DNA of 49,068 nt from Candidatus Cryptobacteroides gallistercoris (GCA_017694835.1 JADIMJ010000123.1:1-49068), one strand, 5' to 3'; positions 1 to 9,392 are shown, numbered from the stretch's first letter. Notes: generated by a model from the sequence alone, not told the origin. A program made the numbers and translations.

Positions 1-1794
1 ACCATATATTATATTGAGCCGGACAGGCTTGAGATAGATTTCACCATTGACGAAGGGAAGAGATATTATTTCCGCAACATCACATGGACGGGCAATTCCG
101 TGTATTCATCGGATGTGCTGAACAATATCCTCATGATCAACAAGGGGGATGTCTATGATGTGGTGACGATGGAAAAGCGTCTTTTCGGAGGCGGGAAGCA
201 GAATGAGTACGATGTCTCCAAGCTCTACAGGGACAACGGATACCTGTTTTTCAATGTGCAGCCTGTGGAAGTCAATATCGTGGGGGATTCCGTCGACGTC
301 GAGCTGAGGATTGTCGAGGGGAAGCCTGCCACTCTGAACAATATTGTCATCAACGGAAATGACCTGACCAACGAGAGGGTGGTGAGACGGCAGATTTTCA
401 CCCGTCCGGGATATCTCTTCAGCCAGACCGACTTCGAGCGCTCGATAAGGGAAATCGCTTCCATGGGACAGTTTGACCCTGAGGCAATCGCAGATCCGTC
501 CAAAGGATGGTCAATGCTGCCTAACCCGCTGGACAATACGGTTGACATCGTTTATAATGTCACCGAGAAGCCTTCAAGTACCCTTGAACTTTCAGGAGGA
601 TGGGGCGGCAATACATTCGTCGCGACGGTCGGCGTCAGCTTCAACAACTTCTCCACAAGGAGGCTCTTCGACAAGTCCGCATGGAGGCCTGTGCCTCTGG
701 GAGATGCCCAGAACCTGTCCTTGAGGTTCCAGACCAACGGTACATATTATACCAGCCTCTCGGCAAGCTTCATGGAGCCGTGGCTCTTCGGAAAGAAGCC
801 TACCTCGCTCAGCATCTCCGCATATTATACTCGGCAGACCAATTCCTATATCGCGTTCAATATCCTGAACAACGACGAGTTCATGGAGGTCTACGGCTTT
901 GCTGCCGGGATCGGTACAAGGCTCAAGTGGCCGGACAACTACTTTGTGCTCTACAACCAGTTGAGCTGGCAGACATACAAGCTGCAGAACTGGGCCTACA
1001 ATTTCCTGTTCAACACCGGTATCTCGCACAACCTCAGCTATACGGTGAGCCTCTCCAGGACTTCCACCGACCAGCAGATATACCCGCGCCAGGGCTCGGA
1101 GTTCAGCCTTTCGCTGCAGTTGACGCCTCCATATTCTCTCCTGAGGAAAAAGGACAAGGGCGTACTGGATGCCAACGGCAATCCTACCCGTGTGTCAAGC
1201 TGGAAAGACATCAACTATGACCTCCAGTCATCCGAGGACCGCTACAGATGGATCGAATATCACAAGTGGTCGTTCAAGGGTGCCATCTATACGAAGCTTG
1301 TCGGAGACCTCGTGCTCATGGCCAGGGCGCAGTTCGGATATCTCGGATATTACAACAGGAACTGGGGCTATTCTCCGTTCGAGGGCTTCCTTGTCGGAGG
1401 AGACGGAATGTCAGGCTACAACACATACGGTACAGAAGTGATTTCACTCAGGGGATACGAGAACTACTCTCTTACCCCGATGGCATATACGCCGTACAGC
1501 AGCGAGGGACGGGCATATACGGGCAATGTCTATGACAAGTTCACCGTGGAGCTCAGGTATCCGGTGGTGCTGCAGCCGCAGTCCACGATATTTGCCCTGG
1601 TATTCCTCGAGGGCGGTAACTGCTGGGCGGATATCCGGGATTTCAATCCGTTCCAGATCAGGCGTTCAGCCGGTGTCGGCGTGAGGGTCTTCCTCCCGAT
1701 GATCGGGCTGCTCGGAGTTGACTGGGGATATGGATTCGATGACCCTGTCAACGGCGGAAGCCAGTTCCACTTCGTGATAGGACAGCAGTTCTGA
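1..1794 (+). CDS. bamA: Outer membrane protein assembly factor BamA, 5' end missing
   Basis: The reading frame is open from base 1, so the gene starts left of the window; 597 residues are present. The protein is the central barrel of the BAM machine, which folds beta-barrel proteins into the outer membrane. What is visible is the end of one POTRA domain, two further POTRA repeats (roughly the first 165 residues, with the typical 'GN' turn and 'NGYLF' motif), and then an Omp85 beta-barrel. The loop-6 signature appears as LRGY (the family's VRGF), and the chain ends in aromatic F, as expected of a barrel protein. An OmpH/Skp chaperone gene follows 75 bp downstream, the usual Bacteroidales pairing. 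An internal ATG at 100 is not the true start because the POTRA coding runs through it. Confidence 0.93.
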   Translation, partial: TIYYIEPDRLEIDFTIDEGKRYYFRNITWTGNSVYSSDVLNNILMINKGDVYDVVTMEKRLFGGGKQNEYDVSKLYRDNGYLFFNVQPVEVNIVGDSVDVELRIVEGKPATLNNIVINGNDLTNERVVRRQIFTRPGYLFSQTDFERSIREIASMGQFDPEAIADPSKGWSMLPNPLDNTVDIVYNVTEKPSSTLELSGGWGGNTFVATVGVSFNNFSTRRLFDKSAWRPVPLGDAQNLSLRFQTNGTYYTSLSASFMEPWLFGKKPTSLSISAYYTRQTNSYIAFNILNNDEFMEVYGFAAGIGTRLKWPDNYFVLYNQLSWQTYKLQNWAYNFLFNTGISHNLSYTVSLSRTSTDQQIYPRQGSEFSLSLQLTPPYSLLRKKDKGVLDANGNPTRVSSWKDINYDLQSSEDRYRWIEYHKWSFKGAIYTKLVGDLVLMARAQFGYLGYYNRNWGYSPFEGFLVGGDGMSGYNTYGTEVISLRGYENYSLTPMAYTPYSSEGRAYTGNVYDKFTVELRYPVVLQPQSTIFALVFLEGGNCWADIRDFNPFQIRRSAGVGVRVFLPMIGLLGVDWGYGFDDPVNGGSQFHFVIGQQF

Positions 1795-1812
1795 CGCGGA
1801 TGATTCAGGCCG

Positions 1813-1842
1813 GATTTGATTGAAGCAGACCTGATTTGATTG
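1813..1842. repeat. 20-bp-spaced direct repeat between bamA and ompH
   Basis: The 10-mer GATTTGATTG occurs at 1813-1822 and again at 1833-1842, about two helical turns apart, in the 75-bp gap before ompH. Each copy contains TTTG, the Bacteroidetes -33 motif, but no good TAnnTTTG follows. It could be a small duplication or a binding site; no function can be assigned. Confidence 0.4.
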
Positions 1843-1869
1843 GAATTAAAATAGAAATTATACGATATT

Positions 1870-2448
1870 ATGAAGAAAACAATTATCATTCTTGCAGCTA
1901 TGGTACTGGCATGTACTGCTGCAACAGCACAGGAACTCAAGTTCGCGCATGTCAATTTCCAGGAGCTCGTGCAGCTCATGCCGGAGATGGACTCTGCAAG
2001 GGTACAGATTGACGCTGCGTCAAGAGAGACTCAGGAGACTTACGAGAGCATGATTATGGAATATAATTCCAAGGGTCAGGAATATCAGCAGAAGGAGGCC
2101 TCATGGACTCCGGCCGTGCGTGAGAGCAAGGCCCGCGAACTCTCTGACATAGAGTCCCGCATCCGTACATTCGAGCAGTCAAGCCAGCAGGACCTGACCC
2201 AGCTGCAGAATACTCTCATGGCCCCTATCTATCAGAAGGCCCAGGAGAAAATCCAGGAACTTGCAAAGGCCAAGGGCGTGATATATGTCTTTGACGAGTC
2301 TTCTCTCCACTATGTGGACGCTACAAAGAGCATCAACCTCACTCCTGAGGCACGAAAGGCCCTCAATATTCCAGAGGGAAGGACTCTCGAGTCACTCCAG
2401 GCTGAACTTCAGGCACAGTATCAGCAGCAGGCCGGCGCACAGCAGTAA
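1870..2448 (+). CDS. ompH: OmpH/Skp family periplasmic chaperone
   Basis: This 192-residue secreted protein belongs to the Skp/OmpH family, trimeric periplasmic chaperones that carry unfolded outer membrane proteins to the BAM complex. Residues 1-21 form a clear signal peptide (Lys-rich start, hydrophobic core, cleavage near ATAQ-E). The mature part starts with the family's 'FAHVNFQELVQLMPE' region and continues as a long charged, Gln/Glu-rich coiled coil (about residues 45-120), followed by the C-terminal 'YVFDESSLHYVD' segment. The tail ends in a Gln/Ala-rich stretch. Its position directly after bamA supports the role. The ATG at 1870 follows an AT-rich leader with no strong Shine-Dalgarno. 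Confidence 0.9.
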   Translation: MKKTIIILAAMVLACTAATAQELKFAHVNFQELVQLMPEMDSARVQIDAASRETQETYESMIMEYNSKGQEYQQKEASWTPAVRESKARELSDIESRIRTFEQSSQQDLTQLQNTLMAPIYQKAQEKIQELAKAKGVIYVFDESSLHYVDATKSINLTPEARKALNIPEGRTLESLQAELQAQYQQQAGAQQ

Positions 2449-2475
2449 TCTGCCGGCAGCCGTACCGCCCTCCCT

Positions 2476-3009
2476 TTACAGGGAACTGATGATTTCAGCG
2501 GCGGTGCCGCCGATGCCGAGACTGTCGGTGTTGATTGTGAGGCGAGAGCATTCCTCATAGAAGCCGGCACGTGCATCGAGCAGACAGCTGATTCTTTCAT
2601 ACAGGGCTTCCGGGTTTCCGGAAGCCTTTTTCGTGAGCACCGGTCTGCCGCCGCAGTCATGTTCCAGTCTGCCGAAAAGAGTGTCTGCCGATGCCTGCAG
2701 ATAGACGCAGAATGTTTTTTCCCTTATTGCCTTCCTGTTTTCAGGGATAACGGGTGTGCCGCCTCCGAGTGCAAGCACAAGATTGCTTCCCTTGCAGCTG
2801 TAAGCCAGCAGTATCTCATTCAGGACGAGTGATTCCCTTTTTCTGAATCCCTGCTCGTTCCCGGCGGCGAAAATTTCAGTGATTGTCATCCCGGCAGACT
2901 CTTCGACTGCATTGTCAAGGTCAATGAAATGCCAGCCGAGCCTGCGTGCGAGCTCGGCTCCCACGGAACTTTTTCCGCTGCCCATGAATCCGCAAAGGGT
3001 GATTATCAT
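2476..3009 (-). CDS. aroK: Shikimate kinase
   Basis: The 177-residue protein is a cytosolic shikimate kinase, which phosphorylates shikimate with ATP in the fifth step of the chorismate pathway. The Walker A loop GFMGSGKSS lies at residues 7-15, the substrate-binding 'DLD' motif near residue 32, and the 'GGGTPV' motif near residue 83. A lid-region arginine lies in 'GRPVL'. The length is typical. It is the last gene of a minus-strand run (rluB, era, parC, aroK), 35 bp after parC, and converges on ompH with 27 bp between the stops. Confidence 0.93.
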   Translation of the reverse strand: MIITLCGFMGSGKSSVGAELARRLGWHFIDLDNAVEESAGMTITEIFAAGNEQGFRKRESLVLNEILLAYSCKGSNLVLALGGGTPVIPENRKAIREKTFCVYLQASADTLFGRLEHDCGGRPVLTKKASGNPEALYERISCLLDARAGFYEECSRLTINTDSLGIGGTAAEIISSL

Positions 3010-3044
3010 TGCTCCTGTCTTCAGATGTCCGGATATGCCGTCTT

Positions 3045-5768
3045 TCAGAACAGGGTAGGGTCGCTTTCCCGGACATTTCCGTATTCCTGCCCCTCTGTGT
3101 CCTGCGTGTCCTCTTCCGCACCGTTTTCAGGCATATAGGAAGAATCCGCTTTCTGGACATCATCCTCCGGCTTGTGCAGGGGCTCTGTGAATTCAGCCTT
3201 CTTCACCTCGTATTGGCTTACTTTCTTGCCTTTTGCCTGAAGGCCTTTCTTGCCGATGTATTCTTCGACGTCTATTTTCTCTGCTTCCCTGTGTTCATGT
3301 CTGCCTCCGAATGTCACCAGCATCTGCGGGTGTCTGTCGTCAGTGAGGGCCGCCAGGAATGACCCTTTTGCCCCGGAAATGAACGATACGGGCGTATTGT
3401 CACTTATCTCAAAGGAAAATCTCTTGATATACAGGCATTTTGCCGCCCCGTCCCAATATATGGCGGAGAATGTCTTCCCGAGGTCAAGCTTTTCTATCCT
3501 GAGCAGTTCTCCCTGATATCTGTTGCTGAGGTCAAAGGATGTGGTATAATATGTCCCGTCCTTGAACACGGCGAGTATGTGGTCTCCGGTGCTGAATTGC
3601 CCGAGATAGAGGCCGCGTCCGTCTTCATTAAGGCGGTTGATGTCCTCGTCGAGCCAGATGTCTTTGCCTCCGATGGTGGAGACGCCCTTGGATTTGAGGA
3701 CGATTTTTCTGATAGGATTCCTGGACACGAGGTTCCCCCGCGATGCCCTGCCTTTTATCAGGAGGGCTGAAAAATCGTATTCCTCGCTGCTCTTCTTCAG
3801 CTTCGGCTTCGGGGCAAAATTGATTCTGACGGTCTCTGCTTCTCCGTTGGGGTTGGCGCTGAACCAGAGGAGGACGGAGCCGGGTGTGCCCATTGTGATG
3901 TCATATTCCTTGTCCCTTGTGACACTCGTGACTGAAAATCTCTTTGCATAGCTTGTCGAACTCTTGCCGTCGCGGTATATGACATTATAGATGGTTCTCG
4001 TGTCCTTTCTGTCAAATACGGCGACATGGATGATGTCCTTCCCGAGAAATGCCTTGTCGCTGACCTTTGTCACCATGTATTTGCCGTCCTTGTGGAAGAC
4101 TATTATTTCTGACAGGTCGGAACAGTCGCAGACATATTCCGCATTGTCCTCTTTCTTGAGACTGATGCCGACAAAGCCGTCGGTGAAATTGGCATACAGC
4201 TTGGCGTTGTTGTTCACGACCCTTGTCACCTTGATGGACTCGAAGCCGACGATTTCCGTCAGGCGCGGAAATGCCTTGCCGTATTTTTTCTTCAGGTTCT
4301 TGAAATATTTGACAGTGAATTCCGTCAGGTGTTCAAGATGATTTCTGATTTCGTCCATTTCGCCTTCCAGGGACTTCAGCTTCTCGTCCATTGCCCTGGT
4401 GTCGAACTTTGAGATTTTCCTCACAGGCTTTTCTACAAGTCTGGTGATGTCATCAGGTACGATTTCCCGGAGCACGAGGGCCTGGTATTTCTTCATTTCC
4501 CTGAAAACCTCTTTCAGCTGGGCCTCCCAGGAGGCGAAACTCTTGTCCTCGAGTATCTTGTATATCTGGTTCTCGAAGAAGATCTTTTCCAGTGACCCGT
4601 AGTGCCATTCTTCCGCCAGTTCGTCCAGCTGCAGCTGCAGCTCCCTGCCCAGCAGCTCTCTGGTGTGCCCGGTATTGTGCCGGAGAATGGTCTTGACATC
4701 CAGGAACTGGGGCTTGCCGCCTACAATCACGCAGGCGTTCGGGGATATTGACACCTCGCAGTCGGTGAAGGCGTACAGGGCGTCTATGGTCTTGTCCGGC
4801 GACACGTCGTTCGGAAGATGTATCACTATGTTGACCTTGCCGGCAGTGAGGTCGTCGATTTTCTTTATTTTGATTTTCCCCTTGTCCTTGGCCTTGAGGA
4901 TGGATTCAATCACAATATGCGTTGTCTTTCCGAACGGAAGTTCGGTTATTGCGATTGTATTCCTGTCAAGTTTCTCTATCCGTGCCCGGACTTTTACATA
5001 ACCGCCTCTTTTCCCGTCGCAATATTTCGAGCAGTCGGCAAATCCGCCGGTAGGGAAGTCCGGGTACAGTTCAAAGTCCCTGCCTTCGAGAATGTCGACT
5101 GAAGCATCAATCAGTTCGTTGAAATTGTGCGGAAGTATCTTGGATGACAGTCCGACGGCGATTCCTTCCGCACCCTGGGCAAGAAGAAGCGGAAATCTGA
5201 CAGGAAGGACGACAGGTTCCTGATTCCTGCCGTCGTAGGAATTCATCCATTCTGTGATTTTGGGATTGAATACGATTTCTTTGGCAAACTTGCTGAGCCG
5301 TGCCTCGATGTATCTCGGTGCGGCGTTGGCATCCCCTGTGAAGATGTTTCCCCAGTTTCCCTGACAGTCGATCAGGAGGTTCTTCTGGCCGAGCTGGACC
5401 AGGGCACCCTCTATGGACGAGTCTCCGTGGGGATGGAATTTCATGGCTTCGCCGACGAGAGTGGCCACCTTGGTGAGCGCGCCGTCGTCTACCCTGTACA
5501 TGGCGTGCAGGATGCGGCGCTGGACCGGCTTCAGGCCGTCGGCAATGTCCGGTACGGCCCTCTGGAGGATGACATACGAGGAATAGTCCAGGAACCAGTC
5601 CCTGAACATTCCGGACAGCTTGTATTTCCTGCTGTTGTCGCTGAGCAGCCGGCTGTATCTGCCGGTTGCCTCTCCTTCCCGGATTTCTTCCGTGGTGCCG
5701 TCATTTTCTATGCCATTGATGTCTCCGGTATCCGTACCGTCAATTCCGCTCAAGTCGTCCGTACTCAT
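3045..5768 (-). CDS. parC: DNA topoisomerase IV subunit A (GyrA/ParC family)
   Basis: This 907-residue type IIA topoisomerase A subunit would cut and rejoin DNA during decatenation. After a roughly 45-residue acidic leader comes the winged-helix/tower core. The catalytic tyrosine is Tyr153 in 'APRYIEAR', and the quinolone-contact region is at 111-121 (HPHGDSS). The C-terminal part carries beta-pinwheel-like repeats and an 'EEYIGKKG...AKGKK' tail of the type seen in Bacteroidetes ParC rather than GyrA. Residue 121, which aligns with E. coli ParC Glu84, is Gly; this looks like lineage variation, not a resistance mutation. The gene lies 23 bp after era. The partner ATPase subunit (parE) is not in the window, so calling it ParC rather than GyrA rests on the tail and length. 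Confidence 0.85.
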   Translation of the reverse strand: MSTDDLSGIDGTDTGDINGIENDGTTEEIREGEATGRYSRLLSDNSRKYKLSGMFRDWFLDYSSYVILQRAVPDIADGLKPVQRRILHAMYRVDDGALTKVATLVGEAMKFHPHGDSSIEGALVQLGQKNLLIDCQGNWGNIFTGDANAAPRYIEARLSKFAKEIVFNPKITEWMNSYDGRNQEPVVLPVRFPLLLAQGAEGIAVGLSSKILPHNFNELIDASVDILEGRDFELYPDFPTGGFADCSKYCDGKRGGYVKVRARIEKLDRNTIAITELPFGKTTHIVIESILKAKDKGKIKIKKIDDLTAGKVNIVIHLPNDVSPDKTIDALYAFTDCEVSISPNACVIVGGKPQFLDVKTILRHNTGHTRELLGRELQLQLDELAEEWHYGSLEKIFFENQIYKILEDKSFASWEAQLKEVFREMKKYQALVLREIVPDDITRLVEKPVRKISKFDTRAMDEKLKSLEGEMDEIRNHLEHLTEFTVKYFKNLKKKYGKAFPRLTEIVGFESIKVTRVVNNNAKLYANFTDGFVGISLKKEDNAEYVCDCSDLSEIIVFHKDGKYMVTKVSDKAFLGKDIIHVAVFDRKDTRTIYNVIYRDGKSSTSYAKRFSVTSVTRDKEYDITMGTPGSVLLWFSANPNGEAETVRINFAPKPKLKKSSEEYDFSALLIKGRASRGNLVSRNPIRKIVLKSKGVSTIGGKDIWLDEDINRLNEDGRGLYLGQFSTGDHILAVFKDGTYYTTSFDLSNRYQGELLRIEKLDLGKTFSAIYWDGAAKCLYIKRFSFEISDNTPVSFISGAKGSFLAALTDDRHPQMLVTFGGRHEHREAEKIDVEEYIGKKGLQAKGKKVSQYEVKKAEFTEPLHKPEDDVQKADSSYMPENGAEEDTQDTEGQEYGNVRESDPTLF

Positions 5769-5791
5769 TTTTATCCCGTTAAAAATTGTTT

Positions 5792-6688
5792 CTATTCGTA
5801 GCCGAACCTCCGTAGCTCCTTCTTGTTCTCCCTCCAGTCCGGGTCCACTTTCACGAAGAGCTTCAGGTAGACTTTCTTCTGGAAGAAATCTTCCATTTCC
5901 AGCCTGGCCTGGGTCCCGGTCTTCTTGAGAGCCTGTCCGCCTTTGCCGATGAGGATGCCCTTCTGTGAATCCCGCATGACATAGATGACCGCACTGATGT
6001 CATACCGTTCGCTGCCTTCCTTGAATTCCTCTATTTCAACCTCGCAGCAGTATGGAATCTCCTGGCTGTAGTTGAGCAGGATTTTTTCTCTTATGATCTC
6101 CGATGCGAAGAACCTCAGGTTCTTGTCGGTGAACATGTCCTTGTCGTACCAGGCCGGTGCTTCGGGGATGCGCTCAAGGATGGCGTCGAAGATATTCTCA
6201 AGGTTGAATTTTTCCCGGGCCGAGGCCGGTATTATTTCCGCCTTCGGGAGCTGCTCCTGCCACCAGTCCATAAGGGACTGGACATGCTCCTGTGTGCTGA
6301 TGTCAATCTTGTTGATAACCAGGACGACCGGACATTCGATTTTCTGCAGCTTGGCAATGTATTCTTCATTCTTGTCCTGCTTCTCGATTACATCCGTGAC
6401 ATAAAGTATCACGTCGGCGTCGCCTATCGCGGTGTCGACGAAGTTCATCATGTTCTGCTGCAGCCTGTAGTTCGGCCTGAGGATGCCAGGGGTGTCGGAG
6501 TAGACTATCTGCCAGTCTTCTCCGTTGACTATTCCCATTATCCGGTGTCTTGTGGTCTGTGCCTTTGCCGTCACAATCGAGAGCTTTTCTCCCACAAGTG
6601 CATTCATGAGGGTGGATTTGCCTACATTCGGATTCCCGATGATGTTGACAAATCCGGCCCTGTGTTTTTTTCCGTGCTCTTCTGTCAT
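5792..6688 (-). CDS. era: GTPase Era
   Basis: Era is an essential GTPase that binds 16S rRNA and helps mature the 30S subunit at the membrane. From the chosen start (298 residues) the G1 loop GNPNVGKST is at 18-26, the switch Thr pair follows near 45, G3 DTPG is at 65-68 and G4 NKID at 126-129. A C-terminal KH RNA-binding domain has the 'GKGGQALKKTG' loop. The frame is open further upstream, to 6859, but that part lies inside rluB and is low-complexity. The ATG at 6688 has a GGGAG Shine-Dalgarno and lies 16 bp after the rluB stop. Co-transcription with rluB and parC is likely. Confidence 0.94.
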   Translation of the reverse strand: MTEEHGKKHRAGFVNIIGNPNVGKSTLMNALVGEKLSIVTAKAQTTRHRIMGIVNGEDWQIVYSDTPGILRPNYRLQQNMMNFVDTAIGDADVILYVTDVIEKQDKNEEYIAKLQKIECPVVLVINKIDISTQEHVQSLMDWWQEQLPKAEIIPASAREKFNLENIFDAILERIPEAPAWYDKDMFTDKNLRFFASEIIREKILLNYSQEIPYCCEVEIEEFKEGSERYDISAVIYVMRDSQKGILIGKGGQALKKTGTQARLEMEDFFQKKVYLKLFVKVDPDWRENKKELRRFGYE

Positions 6689-6704
6689 GGTTCCAGCTCC
6701 CGGA

Positions 6705-8057
6705 CTAATTGTATGCCCCCATCTTGAGGATGTTTTCTTCTCCCTGTGTGAGGAAGCGCCACTGTCCTCTCTTGAGGCCTTTCTTGGTGAGGCCTGCGAA
6801 ATACACCCTGTCGAGTCCGCGCACCTCATAGCCGAGGGACTCGAATATCCTGCGGACAATGCGGTTCTTGCCGGAATGTATTTCTATTCCGATCTTCCTG
6901 TGGTCGTCATCCTCCACATATTCCAGTTCATCGGCGGCTATTTCCCCGTCGGTGAGCATGATGCCGGCCTTTATCTTGTCGAAATCATCTTCAGCAAGCT
7001 CCTTGTCAAGGGTGACCTGATAGATTTTTTTCTTGTCGTATGACGGGTGCGTGAGTTTTTCTGCCATTTCCCCGTCATTGGTGAACATCAGGACTCCTGT
7101 AGTGTATTTGTCCAGTCTTCCGACAGGGAACACACGGGCCTTGCAGCCTTTCAGGAGGTCCATGACAGTCTTGTCCGCATGCGGGTCGCTTGAAGTCGTC
7201 ACGAAACCCTTCGGCTTGTTCATGACAATGTAGACTTTTTCCTCTCCCCTGAGCCTTTCTCCGTTGAATCTCACTTCGTCATTGTATATGTTGACCTTGG
7301 TGCCGAGTTCAGTCACGACTTCACCGTTGACTGTCACTACGCCGGCCTGGATGTAATTGTCCGCCTCTCTCCTCGAGCATACGCCGGAATTTGCTATGAA
7401 CTTGTTGAGCCTCACTTCCTCCTTAACAGGTATGTTCACCATATCGTTGTCGGAGTACATGTCATTGTGCTCAAGCTGCTTGCGGCTGATCATCCTGTTG
7501 ATTCCGCTTTCCTGTGCCGGTGCCTTCGGCTTTCTCTGCCTGCCGAATCCTCTTTCCGGCTTCCCTGCTGACGGCCTTCCTGCTCCCGGCCTGCCCGAAG
7601 CCGGTCTTCCTGAAAATGCCCTTTCAGCGGCCGGCCTGCCGAATCCAGTGCCTCTGTGTCCTTCATGCTGCGGACCCCTTTCCTGGAATCTGCCCTGTCC
7701 GCCGGCAGGCCTTCTCCTTTCATAGGATGAGCCTCCTCTTCTCTCATAAGATGAGTCACCTCTTCTTTCGTAGGATGAGCTTCCTCTTCTTTCATAGCCT
7801 GAACTGAAGCTCCTTCTGTCTCCGTCAGACGAATGGTCCCTGCTGAACCTGCTTTCGTATGCCGGGGCTGCCGGTGCTGCCGGTGCGCTTCTCAGCTCGC
7901 CGTCTTTGCCTCTGATGACTCTCGGCCTTCGCTTCGGGGCCTCGGTTGAGAATCTGCTGTTCCTGTCATCCGAATAATTTCTTTCGGAATTTCTTCTGCC
8001 GTAGTCGCTACGGTCTCCTGTCCTGCGGTCATAGCCGCCTCTTCTGTTGTTTTCCAT
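6705..8057 (-). CDS. rluB: 23S rRNA pseudouridine synthase RluB-type with long Arg/Gly/Ser-rich N-terminal tail
   Basis: The C-terminal half (about 240 residues) is a complete RsuA/RluB/RluF-family pseudouridine synthase. It has an S4 RNA-binding domain ('RLNKFIANSGVCSRREAD') and a catalytic domain with the aspartate in 'GRLDKYTTG'. The N-terminal half, about 200 residues, is low-complexity: RGG-like stretches, a YERRGxSS repeat, then GRPA/GRPS repeats. It is likely a disordered, basic RNA-binding arm. I start at ATG 8057, which has AGGAAA 7 bp upstream; a start at 8087 adds ten residues without a visible ribosome site. RluB modifies U2605 in E. coli; the exact target here is inferred. The gene precedes era by 16 bp. 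Confidence 0.9.
   Translation of the reverse strand: MENNRRGGYDRRTGDRSDYGRRNSERNYSDDRNSRFSTEAPKRRPRVIRGKDGELRSAPAAPAAPAYESRFSRDHSSDGDRRSFSSGYERRGSSSYERRGDSSYERRGGSSYERRRPAGGQGRFQERGPQHEGHRGTGFGRPAAERAFSGRPASGRPGAGRPSAGKPERGFGRQRKPKAPAQESGINRMISRKQLEHNDMYSDNDMVNIPVKEEVRLNKFIANSGVCSRREADNYIQAGVVTVNGEVVTELGTKVNIYNDEVRFNGERLRGEEKVYIVMNKPKGFVTTSSDPHADKTVMDLLKGCKARVFPVGRLDKYTTGVLMFTNDGEMAEKLTHPSYDKKKIYQVTLDKELAEDDFDKIKAGIMLTDGEIAADELEYVEDDDHRKIGIEIHSGKNRIVRRIFESLGYEVRGLDRVYFAGLTKKGLKRGQWRFLTQGEENILKMGAYN
7713..7796 (-). repeat. 24-bp coding tandem repeat (YERRGxSS) inside rluB
   Basis: Four consecutive 8-codon units read YERRGSSS, YERRGDSS, YERRGGSS and YERRR. The DNA units are near-identical with a 24-bp period, as expected for slippage-prone expansion. 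The repeat lies in the disordered RNA-binding arm, so copy number can change without breaking the enzyme. Confidence 0.8.
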
Positions 8058-8175
8058 CTTTTTTCCTGATGTCCCGTCCCGGGGCATCGCATTTTTTGAA
8101 TGAATAAAATAATAATATGTTATGGCTCACGCCATTGATTTTTCCTGATATCCGTTCTGTCCCTCTGTCCTGATG

Positions 8176-8967
8176 TCATTCAGACTCAAGCCTGAAAATG
8201 TATGTTATCGTCCCTCTCTGTTTCTCGGGGGCATCTTTCTTCATGTTGAAGCGGGCCTTGAGTGCAGCTTCAGTGGCAGCATTCCAGAGTTTCTCGTTTG
8301 TCACGGTGGTTCCTGTCACTCCGGCATTGGCGCTCGTCACTTTCCCGTCCCGGTCAACCCAGATTTCCACGACAACTGTTCCTGAAGCCTGGATGGAATA
8401 TTCCGGCTTGTCCAGCGTTCCGAGGACACTGCGGCCTTCCAGCCGGGCATTCGGCTTCCCTTTTGTCTCCCCGGTGTCAGTGTTCCCTTCTGCATGCCCG
8501 GGCTTAAGGCTGTCGCTCTTCTTGTCTGCCACCTGAGGGGCAAGGGTATCTTTCTCCGTCTTGTTTCTGGCGGCAGGGAAAAGGGCTCTCCTGTCTATCT
8601 CAGGCTCTCTCGGAGGCTGTTCCGTCTCCACATCCCCGAAGTCGTCGAGTACTGCTTCCTTCGCCTCGTTGAGGCTTTCTCCCTCCAGCTGAGCCTTGGA
8701 CTGCTGTATCAGTTCGACCTCACGCTCAGGGTCTGCATCCTCTGCCATGGGTTCCCGCCCGACCCGTATGTCCCCGGGTATCTCCGCTTCATAGTCGGAG
8801 AAATCGAGCAGAAGCGATTCCTCCTCAGGCGGGGGATACATGTATTTCATTCCTCCGGTGACGCCGAGGCATACAAAGCTTATGTGCAATGCAACAGCGA
8901 CTGAAATCCCGACGGCCGTCGAGATTTTCTCCTGTCTTGCCCTGTCTTTCTTGTATTGCTCGTCCAT
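8176..8967 (-). CDS. TonB-like energy transducer
   Basis: This 263-residue inner-membrane protein has one N-terminal transmembrane segment (about 17-41) after a short basic cytosolic stretch, an acidic low-complexity periplasmic linker (about 48-160), and a C-terminal TonB-type domain (about 170-263, 'GTVVVEIWVDRDGKV...ALKARF'). It should pass proton-motive energy from ExbB/ExbD to outer membrane transporters or to a Tol-like function. The linker is Glu/Asp-rich rather than the classic Pro-rich type. Its ATG overlaps the exbD stop (TAATG), so the two are translationally coupled. A role as TonB or as a TolA-like protein cannot be separated from sequence alone. Confidence 0.85.
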   Translation of the reverse strand: MDEQYKKDRARQEKISTAVGISVAVALHISFVCLGVTGGMKYMYPPPEEESLLLDFSDYEAEIPGDIRVGREPMAEDADPEREVELIQQSKAQLEGESLNEAKEAVLDDFGDVETEQPPREPEIDRRALFPAARNKTEKDTLAPQVADKKSDSLKPGHAEGNTDTGETKGKPNARLEGRSVLGTLDKPEYSIQASGTVVVEIWVDRDGKVTSANAGVTGTTVTNEKLWNAATEAALKARFNMKKDAPEKQRGTITYIFRLESE

Positions 8968-9392
8968 TATTCAGGCCTTGTGGCCATTATCACTTTGTAA
9001 TGGTTGCGCTTGGCTATATTCATCACGGCGACTACCTCCCTGACCGGTACAGTCTCGTCTGCATAGATGGAGAATGTCGGGTCCGGCTCGTTCTGGAGCA
9101 GTTCCACCAGGTCGTCTTCAATATCCCTGAAAGGCACCGGATTCTGGTCCCCGTTGATGTGATAGGTAAAAGTGTCAGTGCCTGTGTCCCCGTCATGCCA
9201 GTGCTTGATTGACACGCTTACGGTAGCCTTTGCGGACACCTGGCCTGTACTTTTCGGAAGCAGCAGCTTAAGTGCATTCGGATTGACCAGAGTGGAGGTC
9301 ACCAGGAAAAATATGAGCAGAAGGAACACGATGTCCGTCATTGAGGACATCGAGAAGTTCGGTTCTGCCTTGGTCGTTCTCTTTAAAGCCAT
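8967..9392 (-). CDS. exbD: ExbD/TolR family biopolymer transport protein
   Basis: The 141-residue protein has a short cytosolic N-terminus and one transmembrane segment with the functionally essential aspartate in 'SMTDIVFLLLIFFLV' (Asp20). A periplasmic domain follows. It forms the proton-driven motor with ExbB, two bases upstream in the same operon, and overlaps the TonB-like gene by one base. Many Bacteroidales TonB operons carry two exbD copies; only one is present here. Confidence 0.9.
   Translation of the reverse strand: MALKRTTKAEPNFSMSSMTDIVFLLLIFFLVTSTLVNPNALKLLLPKSTGQVSAKATVSVSIKHWHDGDTGTDTFTYHINGDQNPVPFRDIEDDLVELLQNEPDPTFSIYADETVPVREVVAVMNIAKRNHYKVIMATRPE

Noticed and set aside
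5405..5440. Quinolone-resistance mutation in parC (Gly121 at the E. coli Glu84 position)
   Set aside because: Small residues or shifts at this site are normal in Bacteroidetes relatives, and the equivalent serine (Ser117) is kept.
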